This document shows positions 35,636-47,741 of a DNA stretch of 64,000 bases, in pieces. The stretch's first letter is position 1; every line of letters begins with the position of its first letter. This stretch comes from Diatrype stigma. Its lineage: Eukaryota; Ascomycota; Sordariomycetes; Xylariales; Diatrypaceae. Under the pieces are notes generated by a model that did not search any database, was not told the DNA's origin, and was given only the letters and a program-made list of their open reading frames with translations. Location: NCBI GenBank assembly GCA_022225965.2, contig JAKJXP020000033.1, positions 310,001 to 374,000 on the forward strand. The letters are read 5' to 3'. The position numbers and the translations under genes are program-made.

Positions 35636-37824
35636 TTCTGCAGCAACAACAGCAACACAATCGTCACCGATCCCAGACTGTCCCGTTCCCCGGAAGCGAG
35701 GGCGCATATGAATCGGGAAAGCGCGTCGTGTCGAAGCCGAACACCGGTCCACTCAGCCCGCCCACGTTAAGTCTAACAGAAGCGAGCGCCCCCAGGGACA
35801 ATGGGTTTGGGCAGCAAGGAAACCAGGGCTACCAGCATGGTCTAGCAGGGAATCCATCGTCGGCCGCAACCGCTGCCGCCAATGTGGTCTTCCCGAGACA
35901 GTCACCTCAGCCAACGCCTGCGCCAGGTCATCCGACCCACGAGCCTCCTCCCCCGCCGCCCTTGATCATACCAGAGAAACCGACCAAGTACGAGAAATCC
36001 AAGGTCAAGCTATTCTCGAGGCCCAAGAAGATAGAGACGAAAGGTGATGTCAAGGAGAAACCTCTACCCAGTCCGGGCAAGATAGGATCCGCTCTAGCTT
36101 CTCTGCAGCGTGGGAACTACAGCACGACAAGCTTAGCTGACACGCAGTCGTTCTACAACCTCGGGAACTCGTCTTCGGCCACCATCCGACCCATCGATTC
36201 CGCCGTGGACAAGGAGGCTAAGGAGAAGAAGCACCACTTCCTATCGAGACAAAAGCATAAGCTTAGCAACAAGGACGACTATCATCTCCCCCTATCATCC
36301 GCCGCCAGCAACTCCCGGCCCGTCGACCCGGCCGCCCCCATCAGCTTATACAATTTCAACGCCCCGCCCAGTCCCGTGCCCAGCAATCTAGGTAAGAGCG
36401 TCAGTGGTCTCGACCTGCGGCACGGCGGCCGTGCGCTGCGGGAGAAGAGGAGAGAAGACAAACTAGATGTAATCCGCCACGATAACGAATCTGTGCTAAC
36501 AGTTGGTTCGGAATGGCCAGGTCCCGGTAGTCTCGGGGCCAGTGGTGCCGGCACCACTACACCATCGCATTATACGGACCCGGTCGATCCCAGCAGGTAC
36601 GGTCTCAACAACGGCATGGGGCCCGTGGATGCCTGGCCCGTCTTACAGGCCGCCCTCCTGAATGTCTTCCAGGGCGAAGACCCCCCTTTGTGCATCGAAG
36701 ATTACAATCGCATGGTTGTGCTGCATATTCAGTATTGTCTCCAGCGCCGCTCGGGCAACATCATCGTCGAGGATCTCCGAGATCTGCTGAACACCGGCTT
36801 CGCTTCCCTGGATCATACATTGCGCAGTAGTCCCGGGGAGAGGCTTATCCCCACGCTCGTCGAGCTGTGGATCTTTACTTTTACCAGTATTTTGCCGTAC
36901 ATGCAAGCCGTTTTTCTCCCCTTGGATCTGGAGTTCCAGGGATGCGGCTCCATCCTATCACCGGAACAAGTGCGTGACTTCTGGACGTCAGAGGCATTCC
37001 CATCATCTTCGTCCAGCGTTCGCGACGTCCGGAGTTTAGTGTTGATCGCCTATCGTGACACCATCATTCTGCCCCGTTATGAGAAGCTCAAGACCATCTT
37101 CTCACGACTGTCCTTGGAACACCTACCCTCTTCTCTATTGTCATCCCTCGCCCTGACGTCTCCTCAACCGACCACATTAACGCAACAAGATAGCTTGGCC
37201 TCGACCTTGTCTACATCGCCTAACGATAGCTACCCCCGGCCCGGCACTGCCATGTCCCTCGACCCGAGCATTGCGTCGAGCTATAACTCGAGCAGCACTA
37301 CGCTACTGGGCGACGGGGGCTCGAATCCGAGCCGTAGTCGTGCCATTAGCAACGTGAGCTATGCAAGCGCCGGCTCCGATCCACAATCCGCCGGCGCCGG
37401 TAGCTTGCTGAGGCCATTCACGCCCCAGATGACGAGAGCGGCAGCGGCGGCGGCTGCAGACCGCGAGCAGAACGTCGAGGATAGCAAGCAGGTCACCGAG
37501 ATGGTGGGTAGGATGTTACAGTGCATGAGCGTACTGGCCAGCGTGACGGCGGCGAGGATCGAAGGGCCGACGTCGTCTAACGGGAACGCCAGCGGGGTGG
37601 CAGGAGGAGGGGACGAAGGGAATAAGATGGTCACGGAGCTGGGAAGGTTGCTCAAGCTCAACTGGCTAGGCAGGGGACGCACGGGCAGGAATAGGAGAGG
37701 CATGGTCGGCGGTCGTGTCAAGAGGGAAGATCCGGGGGCCAACATCAACGGAGGCAGCGGTAGGACCAGCGTAAGCGGCATTGCAAGGGAGGGCATTAGG
37801 GAGGGCGTTGAGGTTGGCGTATGA
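34981..37824 (+). CDS. hbrB: HbrB/Bit61-like TORC2 subunit
   Basis: This single-exon gene encodes 947 residues. Residues about 545-730 carry the HbrB domain: DAWPVLQAALLNVFQGE, CIEDYNRMVVLHIQYCLQR, a DLRDLLNTGF helix, LVELWIFTFTSILPYMQAVFLPLD, and VRSLVLIAYRDTIILPRYE. In yeasts Bit61/Bit2, and in animals PRR5/Protor, are subunits of TOR complex 2. In Aspergillus hbrB affects hyphal branching. The N-terminal 500 residues are disordered: Ser-Ala repeat, poly-Gln, a Pro-rich patch and basic KxKLFSRPKK-like motifs. The C-terminus is Gly/Arg-rich. It is a conserved core gene, not part of the metabolic cluster. The start ATG at 34981 is the first in frame. Confidence 0.9.
35047..35080 (+). repeat. 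hexanucleotide repeat encoding Ser-Ala
   Basis: About five to six GCTTCT units inside the HbrB-like gene encode an alternating Ser-Ala tract near residues 22-34. The array could vary in length without shifting the frame. Confidence 0.8.
35602..35634 (+). repeat. CAG trinucleotide run (poly-Gln)
   Basis: An uninterrupted CAG run encodes Gln inside the HbrB-like N-terminal region. It is followed by further CAA/CAG codons to about 35655. Confidence 0.85.
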
Positions 37825-40400
37825 GGATATGAAAGTACGAGGGTATGGGGATAGGGGGTTATGGGGATGCGGACAGATACCGCGTGGCGCCCACCCAAGG
37901 TGTTGTGATTGTCGTTTTGATTTTAGCATGTCATGAAGCGCACGGATTACGATTTTATGTTGTGTTCACGGTATGGTTGCACTCCGAAGGTTTGGCGTAA
38001 GGAGGTTGTATCCCCGCTGCTGCACATTGCAAGCCAGGCGTTCTGGCAGGGATGTTCCAGCCAAAGCTAACTAGGACACATGGATGGCTTCGGATACGGA
38101 AAAATACGGATGATGCAGCCAGGCAGTTAGACTTGGGATTGAGGCCAACCAAGTAGGCATTGGTATTGATAGCTATGGACATCATGCGTAATGCTACGAC
38201 GCTACAGATAAGCCCATCGTACTCATCAGCAGGTTCATCAACACAGATATGCCGCAGTGAAGTACAAGGCATGAGTGAAGATGGCCTTGCCAGGCAATCT
38301 AACATCTATGTAGTGGGTGTGTACCTGCTAGTCTTTGTTGTTGGTTAGCTGATGAATGGCTGGAAGCGGGAAACCCAAGGTCAACGTCAACAAGCATCAT
38401 GGACGGTGTACGATCAATCAGACATCCAAGGAAGGTAATTGCTCTCATCTGCTCCGAAAAGGCTCTTATGGAGCTCGAGTGGAAACTGCGAATGTTGTTG
38501 GAAGTTTCATCATAGAAAGTACACCGCCGATGTTGTTGCGCGCCTCGAAGGATGGGGGAACATGTAGTAAACTAACCTTAGTAGTACATATCCGGTGATC
38601 GTGTCGGGGATGCATGATGCTGGCTGGGCTATTTCTAGATTACCTATCTTCAAAAGGGTGCGGCGTTAGCAAGAGCTTGTCTGAACACGGATCGTGTGAC
38701 ATGGAAGATTCCCTCTTCATAAAATCAGACAAGGTATACTGGCAAGTAACAGGCTAGCCGCAAACCCGAGAGCAAACGGCCGTATTGAGCCCGAACAGAT
38801 CTGAATTTCTTCATGGTCGATTCAGTTGGGAAAAGAAGACAATTTGTTTGGGTGTCATCATATAGGCGACGAAGAGGGATTCAAGAAAGCGTGAATAAGA
38901 AAGGGAAAAAAGGAAGACTGCTTACCAGTTCGCTACGAAGCTGTCAGCTTGGCTTCAGGTTAGTAGTAGTAGCACCCCATGGTAGGTAGCGAGGGGTCTT
39001 CGCACGAAGCTGATCCCCATGATCATGTCCTTTTTCGACGATGAAGCGCAATTACACAGGCGTGCATTCGCAGGATAACACTCAGGCGGCCATTGCTCTA
39101 GACTTCGCCTCGACCTCCCGCTTCTTCACACGAGCAAGTCTGGTCTGCTGCAGAGTGGGAGCCCAATTTGGACTCTGGAAACTGACATCCGGAAGCTGGA
39201 AGCTGGAAGCTGGAAGAACCATGAGAATAGATAGGTAAGTAAGAAGGAAGAAAGGAAAGGTCGCACTTGGTCTCATTTATATGCAGAATCAAAACTTTTT
39301 CCAGGTCGCGAAAAAATATTCCAAGCTAAAGTGGGGTCAAATCACTAGTCGTGTCTGCCAGGTGAGATTGGGCACCACATTACGTAACTGCGTAGATTAA
39401 CGAAACTGCCAGCTGGTAGGTAGACACCTATCAGCCCTGAGGCTACCTAGGTACCTATACCTATTTACCACCTACCACTTCCATTATTACTGCGTGGTTC
39501 CGAGGTTCCGGGATCCCGTCTCCAGCTCTCACACCTGCTTTATGTCCGGTCTCTCCCTTGCGAAGATCATGGCCGGAAATTTTGCTTCAAGAAGCACCGA
39601 CGTCACGTGGCATGGCGTGAAGTCCAATGCGACGCGATCTGGCAGTTTGGCTGTCTGGCTGTCTGGCTGTCTAGCTCTCTGGACGAGACTTGATCATCGG
39701 CCTGAATGCCAGCCGATGCTAATCGAAAATAGCTTTTCCTCCCCCATAGAAGTAGCTACCCAGTATATCTGTGTTATTGCACTGTGTCTGCTGATACTAC
39801 CTAGTAGTACCTACATGTACTAGATACTCTGCCTTTCTGTCGCTACTTGTCAAAGTATCAATCAACGTGTCTGCCGGCCCAGCACACGCTGAGGGTTTGG
39901 AGGTTTTTAAGAAACCTAGCGATAACTTATAACTCTATGTTCAGCATAACAGGTATAATTCAGTTCCATCGTGGTGAATCGTGCTAGAAGTTTCGCATAG
40001 ATACTTGCCTATACTGGAGACTAAGTAGCTGCAAATTACATGGAACTGGTGTGCTGCTGCTAAAATGAGAAAAATGCCCATCCAGAATCGCAGCTGAGTT
40101 TCTCGCAGGTAGGTACTTAGAGTCTATGTAACTAGATGCTTCATCTACACGTTCTGTATGTATGTATGTATGTATGTATGTATGTATGCATGTATGTATG
40201 GAGGTACATGTACAGTGTCCCCCCGCAGTGCTGTATTGTACGTACATACATAATCTAGATACAACCTAACTACCGCGTCCTGCGGCGGCAGTAGTAGAGC
40301 ACCTACACTTAGCACCACTACAACACCACCGCACCACCACACCACAGCAGATCCAGAGCCCCCAGGCGGCAGGCCCTCCGGCCCTCCAGCCAGCCGTTGC
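37825..40400. other. intergenic, 2.6 kb
   Basis: This follows the HbrB-like stop codon. Short open stretches (for example an 80-codon frame from 38356) have no recognisable content. Simple repeats are present: a GGCTGTCT-type repeat near 39650-39680 and a TATG array near 40155-40200. No RNA gene is recognised. Confidence 0.5.
40155..40200 (+). repeat. TATG tetranucleotide microsatellite
   Basis: About eleven TATG units occur, with one variant (TATGCATG). Confidence 0.85.
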
Positions 40401-41860
40401 CCAGGCCCCATCATCCCAGCCTGCCCATCTTCCCTCTTTTAGCCTCACCCATCAGTGCCATCACCCGCAACCCGCAACCCGCAACCCATCGCCTCGATAA
40501 ACACGACCAATCCACACCACGCCGGGAGATCGCCGCCATTTGCTCGAATTCCACCTGCTGCTCGACTCTTTCCTACCGTCTCATCGCGACATTTCGACAC
40601 GAAGAATCCCGACACGAACGGAAACTGTCGCAATCCGCTCTCCACTCCTTTGCGACCAGGAAAAGAAGGGAAGGGCAGGGGGAAAGCGGCCAATACCGGA
40701 TGGGATAGGCCCCGAATCCTGGGTTTTTTTGGGATCTCCTTGGCCCATTCGCGCCTCTAGTCAAAGTCACCCAGCCGATAGTCAGAGAGACCCGGTACAG
40801 AGACGAGACGCACATAACTCCGTACACATCCTCAGTCAGCCAGCCGCACCGGTATCACGGCAGCATAGAGTTCATAGCTATCCTCTAGGAAACTCTACTT
40901 CATCGTCACTCGGTAAGTCATTGAATCTGCATTTGTCCTGTTCAGCGTCCAGCGTTCCATCAGCGATCGAATCGCGGTTGGTAACGCTGCATGCTACCTG
41001 TTACCGCACCGTTCACCACCAGCCTGCACAGTACACAGCCTGTCTACCGTCTACCGTCTACCATCTGCTGTCTATCGTCCATCGTCTATCGTCTAGCCCG
41101 CAACTTGGCGCGTGTCGCTCCAACACTGGTCGGCACAATCTACAGACAGCCAGCCATGGACAGCATCGTGGAAATACACACTTCTAACTACATGCTCTGA
41201 TACTTTGCCTACACACGTACTAGAGCAGCACCACTCACATTTCTGAAGCATATAATTCCAACCTAAATACCCATCGCCTCACCGCTTTCGTTCCCGCTCC
41301 CGTCTCTTCTACACGGCCTTCTTCGTACGTTGTAACGCATGTCGCCGCCAACCACATCAATTGTCAACCGCCTCCGAAATCCAACGTCACGTTAACAAGA
41401 CAAGGAGGATCAGCGGTCCGTATTTGATTAAGCTCTGGGTACCATTCATATACATTGTATACATTCTGACGGCGGCGCGAAGAGAAACACAGGGACGTTG
41501 CGACAGCTGTCTCCATTGCGAACGCTTGCTCCGGACTTGCGACGATCTATAATCCATAATTCATAATCCGTACCATCGCGGCTCAATTCGCCCGAGCGTC
41601 GCCATCGCCCCCTTTCCGCCCGTCGCTCTACTTCCGCCTCGCGCGTCGTGCCTCGCGCGTCGTGCCTGCCTTGTGCGCTTTTCGACAGCTAACGTCATAC
41701 GCAGCATCGTGGCGCCAGAGAAGAGAAGAAAAGCGCGGCGCTCCTTCGCAATCCGCATCCGCTTCGAGGCCTTCCTTAGACGCATCGCATGAGAGAGCAA
41801 GGAGAGCTGGGGCGTCGATAATCCACCCAGGTGGATCATCGACCAAGGCAGTCTATCACC
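40401..41860 (+). other. C/T-rich upstream region, probable long 5' leader of LIM-binding gene
   Basis: These 1.46 kb are rich in C and T, with many short ATG-started frames and strong splice-like signals (for example GTAAGT at 40913). This is typical of long, spliced 5' leaders of fungal developmental regulators. No conserved protein is encoded here. The assignment as leader is inference. Confidence 0.4.
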
Positions 41861-44619
41861 ATGATGCAAGCTATGCCAGGTGGTTACCATCCCGGTGCTA
41901 TGCAACAGCACCCGGGAGTCCCTCCAGGTCATCCCATGGCGCAGGGTATGGCCCATAATCCCAGCCAACCCGGCGCCCAGCCCGGCATGCCACAGCAGAT
42001 GACTGCTGCCCACATGGGTGTGTCCGGACCCGGTGGCCAGGTGAATCCCGCTGCCATGATGGGTGGGATGGCCCCGGGCGCAGGTCCCAATGCGCATGCT
42101 ATGCACCATCTCAACCCCCAGATGTTTCAGCAGCAGCAGCAGTTCGCATGTAAGTCCCTCCCTATCCCCCTCCCTATCCCTACACCATTCCGTGTGCCTT
42201 GTACAAATCCATACATCATTTCGATATCCCCCCCGATATCGATCTCCTCCACCCGTTCCATCTCCACTCTGCTGTCGCGATCCTAACCGGCATCGTCAAC
42301 ACAGTAGCCAACAACCCTAACATGGTTGCCCTGCAACAACAGCGGGTTCTCCAACAACGACAGCTCATGGCCCAGCAGATGGGCTACGGTAACATGGGAG
42401 CCAACGGAATGCCCATGAACCTGAATATGAACGCCGCACAGTTCGCAGCAATGAGGAACCAGAACATGCGCCAGGTCGGTCTACCACCGCACATGCAGCA
42501 GGCGCATCTTCAGCAACAGGGGCAGCATCCGAATCCCCAACAGCACGCCCAGGTGAGTTATCGCTTACCTACACTGACATGCACTCGTCAGCCGTAGACA
42601 CTGACCTTCCGCCTAGTTGGTGGCACAGCAGATCGCGATGCAACAGCATCAACAGCAGCAGGCAGCAAATAACCAGATGCAACAGGGTGGTCAGCCTGGT
42701 CATCCCCAGATGACACCTCAACAGATGCAACAGCTTCAACACCAGCAGCAGCAGCAGCTGGCAAACCAAATGGCGGCGCAGCAGGCATCGTCGCAGGCGG
42801 GACAGCCAAATCCTCAAAACCCGCAACCGCAACCGCAACCCCAGCCCCAGAGCCAACCGCAACCTCCTCAACAGCCTGGGCAACAGCCGCAGCCGGCATC
42901 TCAACCTCCGCAGCGAGCCCCTACGCCAGCCATGTCACAGGCTAGCCAACCGCAGAACCAGCCACCGACTCCCGCCCAAGCCAGCCAGCCGCAACAGCCA
43001 CCGGGTCAGAATCAGCATCCCAACCAACCGCAGAATCAACCTCAGCAACCGAATCCCCAGCTACTCCATGCCGCCGCCGCTCAGCAGCAGCAGCAGCAGC
43101 TGGCAAACAACATACAACATCAGCTGCAGCAGCAGCAGCAGCAGAAGAACGCCGAGATGAAGGGACAGTGCCTAATAAAGCTTATGCTGTTGGCCGAACA
43201 CCTCAGCGGGTTTCCGGTACGTGGTAGCTTGTTACTGGTTGCTTGATTCTGCATGCAACGGCCGCTGACATGTGATTGTGTATAGAATTCGACAAGAACC
43301 AGGGACGATCTCAGCTATTGGCAGGCCTTTGTCACTCAGTTCTTTTCCCAAAGGGGGGTCTTCCGGCTCAACCTGTTTATATATCCCAATAACGAGGTGA
43401 ACGGCGAGGAACAAGGGACTTCGAAGCAATATGAGATAGCTCAGCCGGCATTAGCCAGATATTTCCACACCCACTTTACCAGCGGCATGCGGAATATGCA
43501 GCTCACTTTCGAGAAGGGGACGATTGATAAAAGCCTGCCGAATGGTTGCCACTTCGTCGAGAACCCGAAGGCCAGCTTGATATACTGGTACGATAGCTCA
43601 CACGTAAGTCACCGAACACTACGCCCTTTCGTCATAATAGGGTGGGCACGACATGAAGCTTGTCACAGGGGTGGGCCTTTATACTGACACGCTGGGCGCA
43701 GGTGGTGGCCAACGGACTCTTACGGGCCACGTTCGATCCCGAGCAGAAGATTGAACTGTTGGAATTCCACACAGAAAGCCATGACGAATATATCTCGAGG
43801 AAGATGGTTATCGAACGAGCCCTGCCTGCCCACAACTGGGTCAAAGAGTGGCACAAGTTCAACTCTCCCGACACGAAGCTTTCGCCCGAAATCAGCAAGA
43901 AGGGGAAGTCCAAAGTGATGAAGTCCCCGCAGAATCCGCCGCCGGATCTCGACCTACCGGACTCGGCTGTCAAGCATAAAATGGGCATTACCGAGGCTGT
44001 CTTCCAGTTCCTCGAGATTGTCGAAGTCATGGGGCAAATGAATGTGAGTCACCACAGACCACCCCATCTCCACCGTCCCCCTTGTAATCGAGAAGGTTCA
44101 TGATGGTGTGACTAATGATAGAGCTCTTCCCAGCCCTTATTCCAATTCTATCACACGCACCCCAACCTATCGCCCATCGGCGCGCTCAAAGGGTACGTAT
44201 CGGCGATTCCCGATGCGCCGCACCAAGGGGTGGTGAATGGACAGCACCAGGGGAACATCCCACAGGGCCCGCGGACACCGAATTTCCCACAGTTCCCCAT
44301 GGGCGCATCCCCGGCCACGACTCATCTCCAGCTTCCCGGCTCCCCCAGCATGGGCAGCCCTGCCCAAGGGCATATGCAAGCCCCCGGTATGGCGTTGCAG
44401 CAGAGTCAGCAAGGTACAAACTCCAGCGGTCCCAGCGCGAACACAAGCCCCGCTAGCAACAAACGCCGGAGGCCCTCGGGGGTGAAGACGGAGGATGACA
44501 GTGGTGCTCCGACGCCTGCCAGTATGGGCGCCGGTCCCCAGGTTAATGGCGTTGCGATGGCTGGCAAGAAACCTCCAACTCCCAGGATGCAAAAGCGTGT
44601 AAAAGGCAACCCGTCATGA
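41861..44619 (+). CDS. ptaB: LIM-binding domain transcriptional co-regulator (LDB/PtaB-like)
   Basis: Six exons (41861-42149, 42305-42552, 42617-43216, 43286-43603, 43702-44043, 44122-44619) give 764 residues. The N-terminal half is Gln/Pro/Met-rich. Residues about 365-600 form the LIM-bind domain: CLIKLMLLAEHLSGFP, RDDLSYWQAFVTQFFS, GVFRLNLF, YFHTHFTSGMRNMQL, VVANGLLRATFDPEQKIELL, and GITEAVFQFLEIVEVMGQMN. The C-terminus has a basic KRRR motif and an RMQKRVKG end. Fungal members (PtaB/Adn-type, partners of Som1/Flo8) control adhesion and development in the nucleus. All introns are supported by GT...AG ends and domain continuity. The start is the first ATG of the frame (41861, followed by a second at 41864); the frame is open upstream only from a GTG. 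Confidence 0.9.
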
Positions 44620-47600
44620 TCCCGACGACCCGAATGTATTATCAGGCAGTTGTCTTTCGTCCGTCCCGTCTCCTCACGCGGACGTCTAATGATGGTTCTC
44701 GGTACCTTTGCTCGATATCTTAGCAGGAGTCAAAATGGCGCGATCATCTCGGTACTAGGATTCGAAAAATGTCGTCTTTTTATCCCTTGGTTTCTCTTGT
44801 GGGCATGGGTTCTTAGCATACTGGCGCCTTATGGATATCTCCCTTTTCCTGTCCCCATCTCGATTTTCTGGAATTTAAAACAACACTCGGGACATTCTAT
44901 CTGTGTTCGCATCTTCCAATACGGGATATTTCATCTTATTTAGGGCCATCTAGACGTGTTTGATGACGAAGGAAAGGTTCACAAGCTGATTGTTTCTACC
45001 GCGTTTTCGACTTGCTTTACTTTGTTTCCTCTCATATGGAGTCCAACGTCCTTTCCTCTGCATCAACAACGCGCACCACGAGTATTTCGCGTCAAGTTGC
45101 ATACCATCCGTTGTTCAAGCCGCCCCACCTACCTACGCTCTATTGGAAACGAGCTTTTGGTTGCTGACGGTTTAAAGGCTCTCTAAGCCTTGATGCCGGT
45201 GCGGTGTGGATACTGGGCTTGCATTCTCAGGTTCAGTGCTCAGTGCCGAACCCGTATATCTTGTACGATATTCCCGTTTCCACGCCTGCTGTGAACTAGT
45301 TCTTTATCTGATCTGGGGCGGCGCTCGTTGCTCTTAATCATGTTGTCCAACTTGAGGGAGAAAAGGGTGGAGAGGTTTAAAAGAAGGGGCCAAACATGTG
45401 CCAAGTGCAAGCGACACCGACCGGGTGTCTTTGGTTTTTTCTTCGTCGTATCGATTGTGCCGTGTTCATGCTAGCTCCTACTCTGCCGTCCGGTATTGAA
45501 GCGCAGTGCTGGGGAGGGTGAAGGGCATGGCGAGGCAAGGCGCTCATGGTGTACTAACTAACCTGGGGTGGAGGTGACGGTGACGGTGATGGTGATTCCC
45601 CGGCTGCGAGACCGGATAGTTATTAGTTAAGTTAAGTCAACCGCAGATATATAAGGTGGTTGTTATGTTATGTTAAATGTGTATACCCCCGGATCCTAAC
45701 TATCTACATATCTATTTGTCCAATTTATATGGCAGTTTATGACAATCACTGGCGAATACCATGCCAAATGATGTGGATAATGTGTGTGATATTTACCAAT
45801 GATCTAACTGCCCCATCATTCGAAGTAGTATATCCTCTACTCGTGGTTAAGCGATTAGCATGGGACTGGGAGTCATGATGGATGACGACGATGCTTGCTA
45901 CCAGCTTTAAGTTACTATGTCAACTAATGCTTGAGTGGTCCCTGTTGGCAGCACCTCCCCGCTGGCTTGCCTTGCCGCCAGGAGCTAGACTCGTTCCTGA
46001 TTCCTCACCAGTTACTACTCAAGATAATGGATCCTGGGATGAATATATATATATATATATGAATAGGCACACTTAGTATTACAGTTTATCTTAGTTTTGC
46101 CCAGTTTGATACTGCCGTAGTGGGTCGTGTTACCTATATTAATTTACCTACATATCTGAATGTTGAAGACGCAATTTAACTTTTGGTGAACAAGAATTAG
46201 CTCGGACTTTTGCTGCTATATGAACGAGCGTGTCAGCTTGTCCCTGTTCGTCCTGGATAACCTTCGCAAGTTATTAGAGTTAATGGGGTGACTTCATCGA
46301 TCGACATGGCTCTTCGACTTACTCAACGATGAGATCATTGATATCCAATGCTAATGCTGCTGTACTGTAGTACTGCGGCACTGCCTGCACCGACCTGCAT
46401 ACATATGTTGGATGCATATGTACTGTAGATCCTCGGGCCAGCAAACTATTCGGCTATGTGTGCTGATAAGAAGCGATGTATCTTGTGAATGTGAATATTC
46501 GATGAGCTTGATAATAGAGAATTGAATTGTCTTTATTATGTGCTGTAATAATGTCTTTCATTCCAGCTTAGTATATTATCAAGTATCCATTGGTAAAAGG
46601 GGGCGGCTGTTGGGTCATGGCTCTTATGCGTTCTATGATTCCCTTTATATTTTATTTTAAAAGCCCTTCGTTGCTTATAGAACCTCTGAGAGACTATTCA
46701 GTTATCCACGTGAAACTCCCTTATGGAATTCTACGTGGTATATCGTAGGCATCTGACATGGTGCTAAGACCCCATAATCAAGACATGGTACAGTTTAATC
46801 CTTCTTATACCAGCCTCCAACAGCGTTAAAGATACCAATAACGACTGTACGATGCCTCGATACGGATTTAATAAGCTAGTCAGAGGAACTTGTATCAAGG
46901 AATCTTCCTGATGTATTGCCCCGAGGGCGAATTAGAACAGAAGTCTTCATAAAAGTGGCCTGGAATTAACTGATCGAAACATGAAAGACCTATACTGCTT
47001 TATGCTCTATCACCTGAGCCTTCTGGGGCTACTTGCCTATCATTGGGGAATAACAGTCACGTCACAATGGCAGATTCCTATCCCTGATAGGCCGCCTTAT
47101 TAGTCTGAGAGGTCACATTATGAGTGAAGAGGAGTAGCTTGGTTGGGTGGGAGGTTCTTACAACATCTAGACATCAGTAGGATAAACAGGATCTAAACCA
47201 CCACTATTCCGTTGGGCTATGTCTCCCTCATCAGGCTCCCTTCTACGTGGTTCCAGGCTTGAAGATATTCTTGCCATACATTGAGCTCATGGCTTGACGT
47301 CCGCCTGTTCCTGTCCTACGTAGCAATACATGATGTTTATACCGACATTCATCCGATCCATTAGTCGAGAACTACGTATCAAGTGCATACATAGGCAGCG
47401 GCATATGTGGCCATCCCACTCAATGGCATGATTCAGTTATATCTACAGCTCATCACCCCACCATGCATTGAACAATAATAATCCATACTTTCTCTCCGTA
47501 TCTACCTTATGTCATCCCAACATCCAGGGAAAAACCCCATATTCATGAAGTCGGAACTTTCACACAGTCAAGCTCGCTTCTACTCGACTGTCGACTAGGA

Positions 47601-47741
47601 ACAACGCCCTTTCCGTCTAAAATCAGCAGGCCAACACCCTTTCATGGCACGGGGAGGCTACACGTGTTAGCTCAACCAGTATCTTGGCCATGTGAATCGC
47701 TTATCCCTGCATATGCCTTTCTGCACCACATCATTCACGAA
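44620..47741. other. intergenic, 3.1 kb
   Basis: Downstream of the LIM-binding gene, several short frames occur but none is recognisable. A TA microsatellite lies at 46043-46060, and a GGTGAC-type short repeat near 45573-45595. No RNA gene is recognised. Confidence 0.5.

Noticed and set aside
41561..42109. Long minus-strand frame over the LIM-binding gene start
   Set aside because: Its His/Gly/Met-rich content is the antisense of a Pro/Gln/Met-rich coding exon; it is a shadow.
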